Under the pieces are notes generated by a model. The model worked only from the letters and a program-made list of their open reading frames with translations. It had not been told where the DNA came from and made no database searches. From Ottowia sp. (GTDB taxonomy: Bacteria > Pseudomonadota > Gammaproteobacteria > Burkholderiales > Burkholderiaceae_C), in assembly GCA_023228705.1 (NCBI GenBank), contig JALOAS010000005.1, forward strand, positions 1 through 62,955: a DNA stretch of 62,955 nucleotides, given 5' to 3'. Below, piece by piece: positions 35,503-44,532 of this stretch. The translations under genes and the position numbers were made by a program. Position 1 is the stretch's first letter. Each line of letters begins with the position of its first letter.

Positions 35503-36249
35503 CTACTCTACGTCTTTCCAGTAACTGGCGTTCAGCCGCCAGGCGATGAGCGTGAACAGGAACAGGAAGATCATGACCCAGACACCGATGGCGATCCGCT
35601 TGTTCTGTACCGGTTCGGCCATCCAGGCCAAATAGTTGGCCAGGTCGGCCACGGTCTCTTCGTATTCGACCGGGGTCAGCGTCCCCTTGGTGACCTGCTT
35701 CCATCGGCCCGTGAAGACCTTCTTGTCGCCCTCGCCCGCAAAGATGGGCTCGCGCTCGCCCTGCAGCTCCCAGAGCGGATGCGGCATGCCGATATTGGGA
35801 AAGACCAGGTTGTTCCAGCCGGTGGGGGGTGTCGGGTCGCGGTAATACGTGCGCAGCAGCGTGTAGACGTAGTCCGCGCCACTGCCGCCGGGGCCGGACA
35901 GCGCCCGGGCGATCACGCTCAGGTCCGGCGGGTTGACGCCAAACCAGTCCTTGGCCTTGACCGGGTCCATGGCCACCGTCATGGTGGTGCCTATGTCATC
36001 AGTGGCCAGCAGCAGGTTGTCCTCAATCTCCTTTTGCGACAGTCCCAGCTCCTGCAGCTTGGTGTAGCGCATGAACGATGCGGCGTGGCAGCCCAGGCAA
36101 TAGTTGACAAATACCTTGGCACCGTGCTGCAGGGAAACGAGGTCGGTCGTTTGTTTTGGCACCTTGTCCAGCGGAATGGCCGACGCCTGCATCGCTGCCA
36201 GCGGCAGCGCCGCAACCAGCACGAAAAGCAGTCTTTTCCAGAAATTCAT
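35503..36249 (-). CDS. petC: Ubiquinol-cytochrome c reductase, cytochrome c1 subunit
   Basis: 248-residue cytochrome c1. A signal peptide (LLFVLVAALPLAAMQASA) is followed by the heme c motif CLGCH near residue 52 and a distal Met region. The C-terminal anchor is IAIGVWVMIFLFLFTLIAW. It carries electrons from the Rieske protein to soluble cytochromes. The frame continues upstream, but ATG 36249 with AGGAG nearby and the signal peptide sets the start. Last gene of petABC. Confidence 0.95.
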   Translation of the reverse strand: MNFWKRLLFVLVAALPLAAMQASAIPLDKVPKQTTDLVSLQHGAKVFVNYCLGCHAASFMRYTKLQELGLSQKEIEDNLLLATDDIGTTMTVAMDPVKAKDWFGVNPPDLSVIARALSGPGGSGADYVYTLLRTYYRDPTPPTGWNNLVFPNIGMPHPLWELQGEREPIFAGEGDKKVFTGRWKQVTKGTLTPVEYEETVADLANYLAWMAEPVQNKRIAIGVWVMIFLFLFTLIAWRLNASYWKDVE

Positions 36250-36269
36250 GGTGTGTTTCTCCTGCAGGC

Positions 36270-37712
36270 TCAGTGCTTCTTGAACGTGATGCGGTCGGGC
36301 TCCGGCTTGGGCGTGCCCAGCTGACTCCACCACGGCATGAGGAGAAAGAACGCAAGATAGCCCAGCGTCAGGACCATGGCCACACGCTCGTTGGTCAGCC
36401 ACTCCAGGCTGCTCTTGTTGAACAGCGGGCCGGGCGATGCGGCGCCCAGGATCATGAGCAGGATGAAGCAGACGACGAACAACCCGTACACCACCTTGTG
36501 CCAGCCCGGCCGGTAGCGGATGGACTTGACCGGGCTGCGATCCAGCCAGGGCAGGAAGAACAGGATGACGACGGCGCCGCCCATGACCACCACGCCCCAG
36601 AACTTGGCGTCAAAGGTCTTGAGCAGGAACACGCCGATGATGGCCGCAACCGCCACGCCTATCTTGCTGGCCAGCGAGCGCCGGCTGAAGAAGTTGAGCA
36701 CGGCCGCCAGCGCGATGATGACCACCAGCGCCGTGACCATGGGGTCGGTGGTGGCGCGCAGCATCGAATAAAACGCGGTGAAGTACCACACCGGCGCGAT
36801 GTGCGCCGGCGTGACCAGCGGGTCGGCCGGGATGAAGTTGTTGTACTCGATGAAGTAGCCGCCCAACTCCGGCGCAAAGAAGACCACGGCAAAGTAGATC
36901 ATCAGGAACACGCCTATGCCGACGATGTCGTGCACCGTGTAGTACGGATGGAAGGGGATGCCGTCGGCAGGCGCGTCGGGAGACCAGCGGTTGCCCTTGG
37001 GGCCCTCCTTGATTTCCACGCCATCGGGGTTGTTGGACCCCACGTCGTGCAGCGCCAGCAGGTGCGCCACGACCAGCCCCACCAGAACCAGCGGCACGGC
37101 AATGACGTGGAAGCTGAAGAAGCGGTTGAGCGTGGCGTCGCCAACCACGTAGTCGCCGCGTATCAGCAGCGCCAGGTCCGGGCCGATGAAGGGCACCGCG
37201 GAAAAGAGGTTGACGATGACCTGCGCGCCCCAGTACGACATCTGGCCCCAGGGCAGCAGGTAGCCCATGAACGCCTCGGCCATGAGCGCCAGGAAAATGA
37301 TGCAGCCAAAGATCCAGACCAGCTCGCGCGGCTTGCGGTAGCTGCCGTACAGCAGCCCGCGGAACATGTGCAGGTAGACGACGATGAAGAACGCCGACGC
37401 CCCGGTGGAGTGCATGTAGCGGATGAACCAGCCGCCCGGCACCTCGCGCATGATGAACTCGACCGACGCAAACGCGGTCTCGGCATCGGGCTTGTAGTTC
37501 ATCGTCAGGAAGATGCCGGTCACGATCTGGATGACCAGCACCAGCAGCGCCAGCGAGCCAAAGAAGTACCAGAAGTTGAAATTCTTGGGCGCGTAGTACT
37601 CCGACATGTGCTTGCGATAAGCATCGAACATGGTCGGAAACCGGTTGTCAAACCAGTTGTGCAGCTTGGCGCCCATGGACGCGTCGGGGGAGATTTCCTT
37701 GAATTCAGCCAT
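36270..37712 (-). CDS. petB: Ubiquinol-cytochrome c reductase, cytochrome b subunit
   Basis: 480-residue polytopic cytochrome b holding hemes bL and bH and both quinone sites. Recognisable are the first heme helix (MHSTGASAFFIVVYLHMFRGLL), MGYLLPWGQMSYWGAQV, the later His pair around FHVIAVPLVLVGLVVAHLLAL, and PEW-like and C-terminal helices. GAGG precedes the ATG. It lies 12 bp after petA and 20 bp before petC. Confidence 0.96.
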   Translation of the reverse strand: MAEFKEISPDASMGAKLHNWFDNRFPTMFDAYRKHMSEYYAPKNFNFWYFFGSLALLVLVIQIVTGIFLTMNYKPDAETAFASVEFIMREVPGGWFIRYMHSTGASAFFIVVYLHMFRGLLYGSYRKPRELVWIFGCIIFLALMAEAFMGYLLPWGQMSYWGAQVIVNLFSAVPFIGPDLALLIRGDYVVGDATLNRFFSFHVIAVPLVLVGLVVAHLLALHDVGSNNPDGVEIKEGPKGNRWSPDAPADGIPFHPYYTVHDIVGIGVFLMIYFAVVFFAPELGGYFIEYNNFIPADPLVTPAHIAPVWYFTAFYSMLRATTDPMVTALVVIIALAAVLNFFSRRSLASKIGVAVAAIIGVFLLKTFDAKFWGVVVMGGAVVILFFLPWLDRSPVKSIRYRPGWHKVVYGLFVVCFILLMILGAASPGPLFNKSSLEWLTNERVAMVLTLGYLAFFLLMPWWSQLGTPKPEPDRITFKKH

Positions 37713-37724
37713 GTGTGCCTCGCG

Positions 37725-38369
37725 TCAAACCACGTCGCCTTCGCCGTCTTCGTCCTTGCCGATCCAGAGCTTGTTCTCGGAGATGAACATGTAGCGCGGC
37801 ACCTGCAGGTTGTCTGGCGCCGGCTTGTCCTTGAAAACGCGCCCGGAAAAATCAAACGTCGACCCGTGGCAGGCGCAGAACCAGCCACCCAGCCAGTTGT
37901 CCGGCAGCGACGGCTGCGGCCCCGGCTTGAACTTGTCCGTCGGCGAGCACCCCAGGTGCGTGCAGATGCCTATGAGCACCAGGATGTCCTTGCGATCCTC
38001 GCGGGCACGCCATTCGTTCTTGGCGTAATCCGGAATCGGGAACGCGGTGCGCTTGGAGTCCGGGTCGGCAACCAGCGCGTCGGTCTTGGGCAGGGTTTCA
38101 AGCATGCGCTCGTTGCGGCGCAGGATCCATACCGGCTTGCCGCGCCAGGCCACGGTCATCTTCTGGCCCTCGCCCAGGTCGGAGATGTCCACCTCGACCG
38201 GCGCACCCGCGGCCCTGGCCTTCTCCGACGGCGCAAAGCTCACGGCAAAGGGCGCAGCAAGCGCCACCGTGCCGGCGGCGCCAGCCACGCTGGTCGTGAT
38301 CAGCCATGCCCGCTTGCTCCCGTCTATGGGCGCAGGAGTGAACGCGCGGCCTGCGGTGTTGTCATTCAT
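37725..38369 (-). CDS. petA: Ubiquinol-cytochrome c reductase, Rieske iron-sulfur subunit
   Basis: 214-residue Rieske protein. A twin-arginine-like or uncleaved N-terminal helix (AWLITTSVAGAAGTVALAAP) is followed by the 2Fe-2S ligands CTHLGC and CACHGS. It is the first gene of petABC. The Tat genes for export of such folded cofactor proteins lie in the same window (42681-44418). Confidence 0.96.
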   Translation of the reverse strand: MNDNTAGRAFTPAPIDGSKRAWLITTSVAGAAGTVALAAPFAVSFAPSEKARAAGAPVEVDISDLGEGQKMTVAWRGKPVWILRRNERMLETLPKTDALVADPDSKRTAFPIPDYAKNEWRAREDRKDILVLIGICTHLGCSPTDKFKPGPQPSLPDNWLGGWFCACHGSTFDFSGRVFKDKPAPDNLQVPRYMFISENKLWIGKDEDGEGDVV

Positions 38370-38519
38370 GGGACTTTGAGATTTTGATACGAATCAAGCA
38401 GGGATTGTAGCCAACTGCCCGGCGCTGCCGCCAGTGGCCATCATAGCGGGCAGGCGCCTGCGTCCGCCGGCCAACCAGCTACACTCGCGCCATCATCGAC
38501 CCGCGCAAAGGACGCTGCC

Positions 38520-38930
38520 ATGAGCATGATGCAGGAATTCAGGGAGTTTGCCATCAAGGGCAACGCCATCGACCTGGCCGTGGGAGTGATCATAGGCGCC
38601 GCATTCGCCAAGATCGTCGACTCCATCGTCGGTGACCTGATCATGCCCGTGGTGGGGCGGATCCTGGGCGGCCTTGATTTTTCCAGCTACTATCTTCCGC
38701 TGTCGGGCCAGGAAACGGGGCTGCCACTGGAGCAGGCGCAGGAGTTGGGCGCCGTGTTTGCCTACGGCAACTTCATCACGGTGGCCGTCAATTTTGTCAT
38801 CCTGGCGTTCATCATCTTCATCATGGTCAAGCAGATCAACCGCCTCAAGAAGCAGGCACCGGCCGAACCGGCAGCCACGCCCGAGGAGATCGAACTGCTG
38901 CGCGAGATCCGGGACAGCCTCAAGCGCTGA
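38520..38930 (+). CDS. mscL: Large-conductance mechanosensitive channel MscL
   Basis: 136-residue MscL. It opens MMQEFREFAIKGNAIDLAVG, with the first pore helix GVIIGAAFAKIVDSIVGDLIMP and the second helix FVILAFIIFIMVKQIN. A charged C-terminal bundle follows. It releases solutes on hypo-osmotic shock. AAAGGA lies 7 nt before ATG 38520. Length is normal. Confidence 0.97.
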   Translation: MSMMQEFREFAIKGNAIDLAVGVIIGAAFAKIVDSIVGDLIMPVVGRILGGLDFSSYYLPLSGQETGLPLEQAQELGAVFAYGNFITVAVNFVILAFIIFIMVKQINRLKKQAPAEPAATPEEIELLREIRDSLKR

Positions 38931-39027
38931 CGCGCCGCTGAAGGGAGAGGTTGTGCGTCTTGCGTGCGGCGTCCAGCGTGTGCCCACCACGCTCAACGCT
39001 CAACCTCTTCAAACGCTCAACCTCCCC

Positions 39028-39079
39028 ATCATGGCGGCGCAGCCGCAATCATCAATGCGCCAGCGAGATCATCCGTCAT
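39028..39079. repeat. Dispersed hairpin repeat (type A), copy 2
   Basis: Reads ATCATGGCGGCGCAGCCGC at the left and ends GATCATCCGTCAT (39067-39079), slightly shorter than other copies. Heptamer-type sequence (ACGCTCAACGCTCAACC and more) precedes it from about 38955. Together they fill the gap between mscL and pdxA. Confidence 0.75.
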
Positions 39080-39102
39080 GCGCCACGCTCAACCTGCGAG
39101 CG

Positions 39103-40164
39103 TCACGCCGCCTGCGCCGGCGCTGCCAGCTGCCGCGCCAGCCGCACGGCGGCGAGCAGGCTGGCCGGGCTCGCGCGGCCCGTGCCGGCAATATCAAACG
39201 CCGTGCCATGGTCCGGGCTGGTGCGTACCAGAGGCAGCCCCAGCGTCACGTTGACCCCGTGCTCCACGCCCAGGTATTTGACCGGGATCAGCCCCTGGTC
39301 GTGGTACATCGCCACCACCAGGTCAAACTCGGCCAGCCCGCGGGCGCGCATGAAGACGGTGTCTGGCGCGTACGGCCCCCGTGCGTGGATGCCCTCGGCC
39401 CGTGCCTGACGGATGGCGGGTGCAATGATCTCGCGCTCTTCGGGGCCAAAGAGACCGCCCTCGCCCGCGTGCGGGTTCAGGCCCGCAACCGCCAGGCGCG
39501 GCGCCCGTCCCAGCATGCGGCGCAACGCGGCGTGCGCGATGCGCAGGGTCTCCAGCACGTTGTCCACCGTGACGCGGGCGATGGCCTCGCGCAGCGGCAC
39601 GTGGATGCTGACCAGCACCGTACGCAGCTCGTCGTTGGCCAGCATCATGCGCACTGGAACCTGCGCCGCCGGCATGCCCAGGTGCTCTGCAGACACCGCC
39701 TGCAGCAGCTCGGTGTGGCCCGGATACAGGCTGTACGGTGCGCCGGCCGCAGCCAGCGCCTCCTTGTTGAGCGGCGCAGTGACCAGCGCCGCCAGCTCGC
39801 CGCGCAACGCCGCGCGGGCTGCCCAGAACACCGCGTCGCCGGCGGCCTGGCCGGCGACGGCGCTGAGCTGGCCGAACGCCACGTCGGCCAGCGGCGCGAC
39901 CACCTGCATAACGGGAATGCAGCGCGGCGGCACCCGGGCGACCTGCGCCACGGCGGTCAGTTCGGCCACGGGCAGTGGCACGCCTGTCCCCGCCTGCGCA
40001 ACCAGCGCCGCGGCGCGCCGGATCGTGGCCACGTCACCCGCGACCAGGCAGCCGCGCATGTGCTCGGGCGCCTCGGCAAACGCGCGGGCGATGATCTCGG
40101 GGCCAATGCCGGCGGCGTCGCCCATGGTGACGGCAATGGGAGCGCCGGCGCGGGGTTGCGGCAT
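39103..40164 (-). CDS. pdxA: 4-hydroxythreonine-4-phosphate dehydrogenase PdxA
   Basis: 353-residue NAD-dependent enzyme of pyridoxal phosphate synthesis. Typical segments are ITMGDAAGIGPEI at the N-terminus, the metal-site histidines in YPGHTELL and in AMYHDQGLIPVKYLG, and the GLNPHAGEGGLFG loop. The C-terminus GTAFDIAGTGRASPASLL is family-typical. It ends immediately beside a dispersed repeat and lies 6 bp downstream of the Nif3-like gene start region on the same strand. Confidence 0.95.
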   Translation of the reverse strand: MPQPRAGAPIAVTMGDAAGIGPEIIARAFAEAPEHMRGCLVAGDVATIRRAAALVAQAGTGVPLPVAELTAVAQVARVPPRCIPVMQVVAPLADVAFGQLSAVAGQAAGDAVFWAARAALRGELAALVTAPLNKEALAAAGAPYSLYPGHTELLQAVSAEHLGMPAAQVPVRMMLANDELRTVLVSIHVPLREAIARVTVDNVLETLRIAHAALRRMLGRAPRLAVAGLNPHAGEGGLFGPEEREIIAPAIRQARAEGIHARGPYAPDTVFMRARGLAEFDLVVAMYHDQGLIPVKYLGVEHGVNVTLGLPLVRTSPDHGTAFDIAGTGRASPASLLAAVRLARQLAAPAQAA

Positions 40165-40170
40165 GGTGGC

Positions 40171-40932
40171 TCAGGCCGGGTTGTCGATGTCGATGAACTG
40201 ATGCGCAATGCCCAGTTGCGCCGCCACGTGGCCGGCCAGCGCCGGCGCGCCGTAGCGCTCGGTGGCATGGTGCCCGCAGGCCAGAAAGGCGACGCCGCAC
40301 TCGCGTGCCAGGTGCGCCTGCGGCTCGGAGATCTCGCCGGTAATGAACGCCTGTGCACCGGCATCGATGGCCGCTTCAAAGAAGCCCTGCGCGCCGCCGC
40401 TGCACCAGCCTATGGTCGCGATGGGCGCCGCAGGCTCGCCAACCACGATGGCTTCCCGCCCCAGCACGCGTTCCACGTGCGCGGCCAGCTCGGCGGCGTC
40501 CGCAAACACGCCTCCATCTTCCCGGCGGCCCAGAAACCCCAGGTCCTGCTCGCCAAAGTGGCGCTCGGTGACCAGCCCGAAGCGCCGCGCCAGCTCGGCA
40601 TTGTTGCCCAGGCCCGGGTGCGCGTCCAGCGGCAGGTGGTAGGCAAAAAGGTTGACGTCGTGCTGCAACAGGCGCGCCAGGCGCGGCTTCATCCAGCCCG
40701 TGACCGTGCTGCGCTGGCCGCGCCAGAACAGGCCATGGTGGACCAGGATGGCGTCGGCATCGGCGGCAATGGCCGCTTCAATCAGCGCCAGGCTGGCCGT
40801 GACGCCGGAGACGATCTTGCGCACCTGCCGGCGGCCCTCGACCTGCAGCCCGTTGGGCCCATAATCGCTGAAACGGGCCGGCTCAAGCACTGCGTCAAAC
40901 GCTGCAAGCAATTGCTCTCGGGTGGCTGCCAT
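40171..40932 (-). CDS. Nif3-like dinuclear metal centre hexameric protein
   Basis: 253-residue Nif3/YbgI family protein. Metal-binding residues are visible in DAILVHHGLFW and, at the C-terminus, CGHHATERYG. FAYHLPLDAHPGLGNN is a family signature. Function is poorly known; YbgI-like proteins may act on folates or tRNA. ATG 40932 is chosen because MAATREQLLAAFD fits the family N-terminus; the ribosome binding site is weak. It overlaps no gene and is divergent from the HtrA-like gene. Confidence 0.88.
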   Translation of the reverse strand: MAATREQLLAAFDAVLEPARFSDYGPNGLQVEGRRQVRKIVSGVTASLALIEAAIAADADAILVHHGLFWRGQRSTVTGWMKPRLARLLQHDVNLFAYHLPLDAHPGLGNNAELARRFGLVTERHFGEQDLGFLGRREDGGVFADAAELAAHVERVLGREAIVVGEPAAPIATIGWCSGGAQGFFEAAIDAGAQAFITGEISEPQAHLARECGVAFLACGHHATERYGAPALAGHVAAQLGIAHQFIDIDNPA

Positions 40933-41048
40933 CACAAATCCATGAAAATACAAGCTGCAAGAACTCTCCCCCGCGCCGGGGCCGCGGCAAGCCGTCGCGC
41001 CGCGCGTGGCCATGCCCGGATTGTCCCATCCCTGACCGTCGTCGCCGC

Positions 41049-42194
41049 ATGAAACGTCTCTGGCTGATATTTTCACAGGCCGTCACGGTGCTGCTCGCGG
41101 CGTACTTCGTCGTGCTCACGCTCAAGCCCGGTTGGCTCGGGCCGCTGGGCCCCAGGGGGGGAGCTGGCACCGTCTCCATCCTGGAGGCGGCGGCGGACCT
41201 GCCCGCCACGACGCCAGCGCCCGGCAGCCTGAGCGCTGCCGTGCGCAAGGCCGCGCCCGCGGTGGTCAGCATCAACACCAGCACGACAGCGCGCCACCCG
41301 TTCAGCAACGACCCCTGGTTCCGCTTCTTTTTTGGCGACAGCGCCCCGGGGCAGATCTCCAGCCTGGGTTCGGGCGTGATCATGACGCCGGAGGGCTACA
41401 TCGTCACCAACAACCATGTGGTGCAGGGTGCCGACAGCGTGGAAGTGGTGCTGCCGGACAAGCGCCGCGTCGCGGCCCGGGTGGTGGGTACCGACCCGGA
41501 GAGCGACCTGGCCGTGCTCAAGATCGCACTGGACGGCCTGCCCGTGATGACGCTGGGCAACTCGGACCTGCTGGAAGTCGGTGATACGGTGCTGGCCATA
41601 GGCAACCCCTTTGGCGTGGGCCAGACCGTGACCAGCGGCATCGTCAGCGCGCTGGGCCGCAACCACCTGGGGCTGAGCACTTTCGAGAACTTCATCCAGA
41701 CCGACGCGGCGATCAACCCGGGCAACTCCGGCGGCGCGCTCACCGACGTGCGGGGCCACCTGCTGGGTATCAACACGGCCATCGTGTCGCGGTCCGGCGG
41801 CAGCATGGGCATAGGCTTTGCCATCCCGGTCAACACCGTGCGGCAGGTGATGCAAAGCATCATTGCAACCGGCCACATGGTGCGTGGCTGGATAGGCGTG
41901 GAGCCCAGCGACCTGACGCCCGAGCTGGCGCAGGCCTTTGGCAGCAACGTTGAAGAGGGCGCGATCGTGGTCGGCGTGCTCAACCGTGGCCCGGCGGCGG
42001 CTGCCGGCCTGCGGCCCGGCGACATCATCACGCGCGTGGCAGGCGAGCCGGTACGAAGCGCCGCGGAGCTGCTCTCGCGCATCTCCAGCCTCAAGCCGGG
42101 GGGCAAGGTTCCGTTCACCGTGCACCGCGGCGCCGTGAAAAACGAGGTGGACGTCACGCCGGCGCAACGGCCCACGCCGCAGACGCCGCGCTGA
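41049..42194 (+). CDS. DegS/HtrA-family trypsin-like serine protease with PDZ domain
   Basis: 381-residue periplasmic protease anchored by one N-terminal helix (WLIFSQAVTVLLAAYFVVL). The catalytic triad is visible: His in VTNNHVV, Asp in ESDLAVLKI, Ser in NPGNSGGAL. A single PDZ domain follows (GAIVVGVLNRGPAAAAGLRPGD). One PDZ and the membrane anchor make it DegS-like rather than DegP-like. In Burkholderiales this gene is a stable neighbour of the bc1 and tat loci. The heptamer array starts a few bases after its stop. Confidence 0.93.
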   Translation: MKRLWLIFSQAVTVLLAAYFVVLTLKPGWLGPLGPRGGAGTVSILEAAADLPATTPAPGSLSAAVRKAAPAVVSINTSTTARHPFSNDPWFRFFFGDSAPGQISSLGSGVIMTPEGYIVTNNHVVQGADSVEVVLPDKRRVAARVVGTDPESDLAVLKIALDGLPVMTLGNSDLLEVGDTVLAIGNPFGVGQTVTSGIVSALGRNHLGLSTFENFIQTDAAINPGNSGGALTDVRGHLLGINTAIVSRSGGSMGIGFAIPVNTVRQVMQSIIATGHMVRGWIGVEPSDLTPELAQAFGSNVEEGAIVVGVLNRGPAAAAGLRPGDIITRVAGEPVRSAAELLSRISSLKPGGKVPFTVHRGAVKNEVDVTPAQRPTPQTPR

Positions 42195-42198
42195 CTGG

Positions 42199-42404
42199 CG
42201 TTGAGCGTTGAGCGTTGAGCGTTGAGCGTTGAGCGTTGAGCGTTGAGCGTTGAGCGTTGAGCGTTGGGCGTTGAGCGTTGAGCGTTGAGCGTTGAGCGTT
42301 GAGCGTTGAGCGTTGAGCGTTGAGCGTTGAGCGTTGAGCGTTGAGCGTTGAGCGTTGAGCGTTGAGCGTTGAGCGTTGGGCGTTGAGCGTTGAGCGTTGA
42401 GCGT
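42199..42404. repeat. Heptamer tandem array, unit CGTTGAG, about 29 copies
   Basis: An almost perfect array of the 7-bp unit over 206 bp, starting about 5 bp after the htrA-like stop. Only two units deviate, both to GTTGGGC, at 42263 and 42375. These lie exactly 112 bp (16 units) apart, which suggests a 16-unit block duplicated. Because 21 nt is three units, every frame is open and encodes seven-residue repeats; these are not genes. Single or paired heptamers occur in most other intergenic repeats of the window. Confidence 0.97.
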
Positions 42405-42660
42405 GGTGGGCACACGCTGGACGCTGAACGCTCAGCGCGTTGCGCGAACGCCAAACGCTGGACGCACTTCGCTCAACCTCTTTTCATCATGAGCCGCCGC
42501 AGGCGGCTTTCATCCGAGGCCCGCAAGGGCCGGGATCATCGATCATCTGGACAGGTTGAGCATCAAGCGTTGGGTGTGGCGGGCATGCGCTGGACGCCGG
42601 ACGCAACACGCGCAACCTCATCACGGCGAGGTCATCCGTCATGCGCCTGATCTTGCCGGG
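42405..42660. repeat. Dispersed repeat cluster downstream of the heptamer array
   Basis: Contains a stretch of about 70 bp ending in CCGCCGCAGGCGGCTTTCAT (to 42512) that is repeated without visible change at 61250-61323, then the hairpin GGCCCGCAAGGGCC, the motif GATCATCGATCAT (42534-42546), a heptamer-like piece and GGTCATCCGTCAT (42630-42642). It fills the gap between the htrA-like gene and tatC. Confidence 0.75.
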
Positions 42661-42680
42661 CATCGTGTCCAGTCAGATCG

Positions 42681-43490
42681 TCAGGGCTTGGCGGCCTCGC
42701 TTGCGTCCTTGCGTTCCGGCTCGTCTTCTTCCCGGCGGATGAACATGCTGGCGGCCCAGATCCCGCATTCGTAGAGCAGGCACATGGGGATGGCCAGTGC
42801 CAGCTGCGAGACCACGTCCGGTGGCGTGATGATGGCGGCGACCACGAACGCCAGCACGATGAAATAGCCGCGAAAATGCCTGAGCTGCGCTACCGTGACC
42901 ACGCCGATGCGCACCAGCACCATCACCGCGATCGGCACCTCAAAGGTCAGGCCAAACGCCAGGAACATGGTCAGCACGAAGCTCAGGTACGCGTCTATGT
43001 CCGGCGCGGCGGTGATGGATTCGGGCGCAAACGCCTGGATCATGGCAAACACGCGGCCAAACACCACGTAGTAGCTGAACGCGACCCCGGCAAAAAACAG
43101 CACCGTGCTGGAAATCACCAGCGGCAGCACCATTTTCTTCTCGCGCAGGTACAGCCCCGGCGCCACGAACGCCCAGACCTGGTAGAGCACCACCGGCAGC
43201 GCCAGCATGAACGAGGCCATGAGCAGGATCTTCAGCGGCACCATGAAAGGCGAGATGACCGACGTGGCGATCATGGTTGCCCCCCGCGGCAAGTGCGCGA
43301 CCAGCGGCGCAGCCAGCCAGTCGTACAAGTGGCTGGGTCCCGGGTAGATGGAGAGCACGATGGCCACGGCAGCCACCGCAATGACGGACTTGACCATCCG
43401 GTTGCGCAGCTCCATCAGGTGCTCGACAAACGGCTGCTCGGTACCGGCCAGCTCGTCTTCCGGGTCGGGGGCGGATTTCTTGTCGGTCAT
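42681..43490 (-). CDS. tatC: Sec-independent protein translocase subunit TatC
   Basis: 269-residue six-helix core of the twin-arginine translocase. The N-terminal recognition segment PFVEHLMELRNRMVKS contains the Glu that binds twin-arginine signals. FLAFGLTFEVPIAVMVL and ITPPDVVSQLALAIPM match later helices. It follows tatB after 121 bp on the same strand. The C-terminus is charged and longer than in E. coli. Confidence 0.96.
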   Translation of the reverse strand: MTDKKSAPDPEDELAGTEQPFVEHLMELRNRMVKSVIAVAAVAIVLSIYPGPSHLYDWLAAPLVAHLPRGATMIATSVISPFMVPLKILLMASFMLALPVVLYQVWAFVAPGLYLREKKMVLPLVISSTVLFFAGVAFSYYVVFGRVFAMIQAFAPESITAAPDIDAYLSFVLTMFLAFGLTFEVPIAVMVLVRIGVVTVAQLRHFRGYFIVLAFVVAAIITPPDVVSQLALAIPMCLLYECGIWAASMFIRREEDEPERKDASEAAKP

Positions 43491-43611
43491 GAAGCAGGCG
43501 ATGGCATCGCAAGGGCTCGCGATAATTCAGGTTCCGGCTGGCCCCTGGGCCATGACCGGCGTGGGCGGCGAAAAAACAGCGGCTGCGGCGGCGCGCGACG
43601 CCCACCCGGCC

Positions 43612-44139
43612 TCACCTGGACCCGGGGCGGAAACGCGCCACGCGCGCCGCCCCCGATTGCACGTGGCGGCGCACGCGGTGGCGCGTCTTGTACCACTGCG
43701 GCGTTGCACCGCGCTTGAGGCGCCAGTTCTTGTGCGGATTGCGGTACCTGGGTGGCGGGCGCACCGGCCTCGAGGCGATGGCAGTATCGGCTTCACTGCC
43801 GCTGCCGCTCCCCGGCCCGCCCAGCGCGCTGCTCACGTCCTTGCCCAGGTCATTGAGCTCGGCGGTGGCCTCGCTCCAGTCCTTTTCAAAATCAGCCGCG
43901 GTCTCGCGCATGCTCTTTTCAACGTCGCGTCCGGCGCTCTCCACCGTCTCCTTCATCTTCTTGAGCTCGTCCAGGTCCATGGCCTCGTTGACCTCGCGCT
44001 TGACGTCGGCCACGTAGCGCTGCGCGCGGCCCAGCAGCGTGCCCACCGTGCGTGCAACGCCCGGCAGCTTTTCAGGGCCGATCACGATCAGCGCCACCGC
44101 GCCGATCATCGCCATTTTGGAAATCCCAAGATCAATCAT
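43612..44139 (-). CDS. tatB: Sec-independent protein translocase subunit TatB
   Basis: 175-residue TatB. One N-terminal membrane helix with the conserved MIDLGISKMAMIGAVALIVIG and a GPEKLP hinge is followed by an amphipathic helix and a long charged tail. It forms the TatBC receptor. The final 50 residues are very Arg/Pro-rich, as often in Burkholderiales. It lies 42 bp downstream of tatA. Confidence 0.94.
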   Translation of the reverse strand: MIDLGISKMAMIGAVALIVIGPEKLPGVARTVGTLLGRAQRYVADVKREVNEAMDLDELKKMKETVESAGRDVEKSMRETAADFEKDWSEATAELNDLGKDVSSALGGPGSGSGSEADTAIASRPVRPPPRYRNPHKNWRLKRGATPQWYKTRHRVRRHVQSGAARVARFRPGSR

Positions 44140-44181
44140 GAATTACCTGCCGTGGACCACGGCGCGCCGGGCCGGGACGGT

Positions 44182-44418
44182 TCAGCTTTTTTCCGTGGCT
44201 TCGACGTCTATGGTCTCTTCACGCGCGGTGGTGGTCGTGTTGTTGGTCACCTGCCCGGCGGGCGCGTCCGGATCGCCTTCGTTGTCCTTCATGCCTTCCT
44301 TGAATTCCTTGACTGCGCTGCCCAGGTCTCCGCCTATGTTCCGGAGCTTCTTGGTCCCGAAAATCATGACGACGATCAAGAGCACGATCAGCCAGTGCCA
44401 AATTGAAAATGAACCCAT
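44182..44418 (-). CDS. tatA: Sec-independent protein translocase subunit TatA
   Basis: 78-residue pore-forming subunit. MGSFSIWHWLIVLLIVVMIFG is the membrane helix, then FGTKKLRNIGGDLGSAVKEF is the amphipathic helix, and an acidic tail follows. It is the first of the tatABC genes transcribed leftward. Confidence 0.96.
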   Translation of the reverse strand: MGSFSIWHWLIVLLIVVMIFGTKKLRNIGGDLGSAVKEFKEGMKDNEGDPDAPAGQVTNNTTTTAREETIDVEATEKS

Positions 44419-44532
44419 AACTCGATACTCCCAACAACGGAAAACGTGCGCCTGTGTCGCTCAATTACTGATTCTAGCCCGGAAACCGCTTGTTTTGCGC
44501 TGACACGGCCTGCGACGCAGGTGGACGCGGGA

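Noticed and set aside
42199..42404. CRISPR-like array
   Set aside because: The repeats are 7 bp, directly abutting, with no spacers and no cas genes.
41396..42454. Long minus-strand frame with LNAQRST repeats
   Set aside because: It is the translation of the CGTTGAG array, which is open in every frame because 21 nt is a multiple of three; the rest is antisense to the HtrA-like gene.
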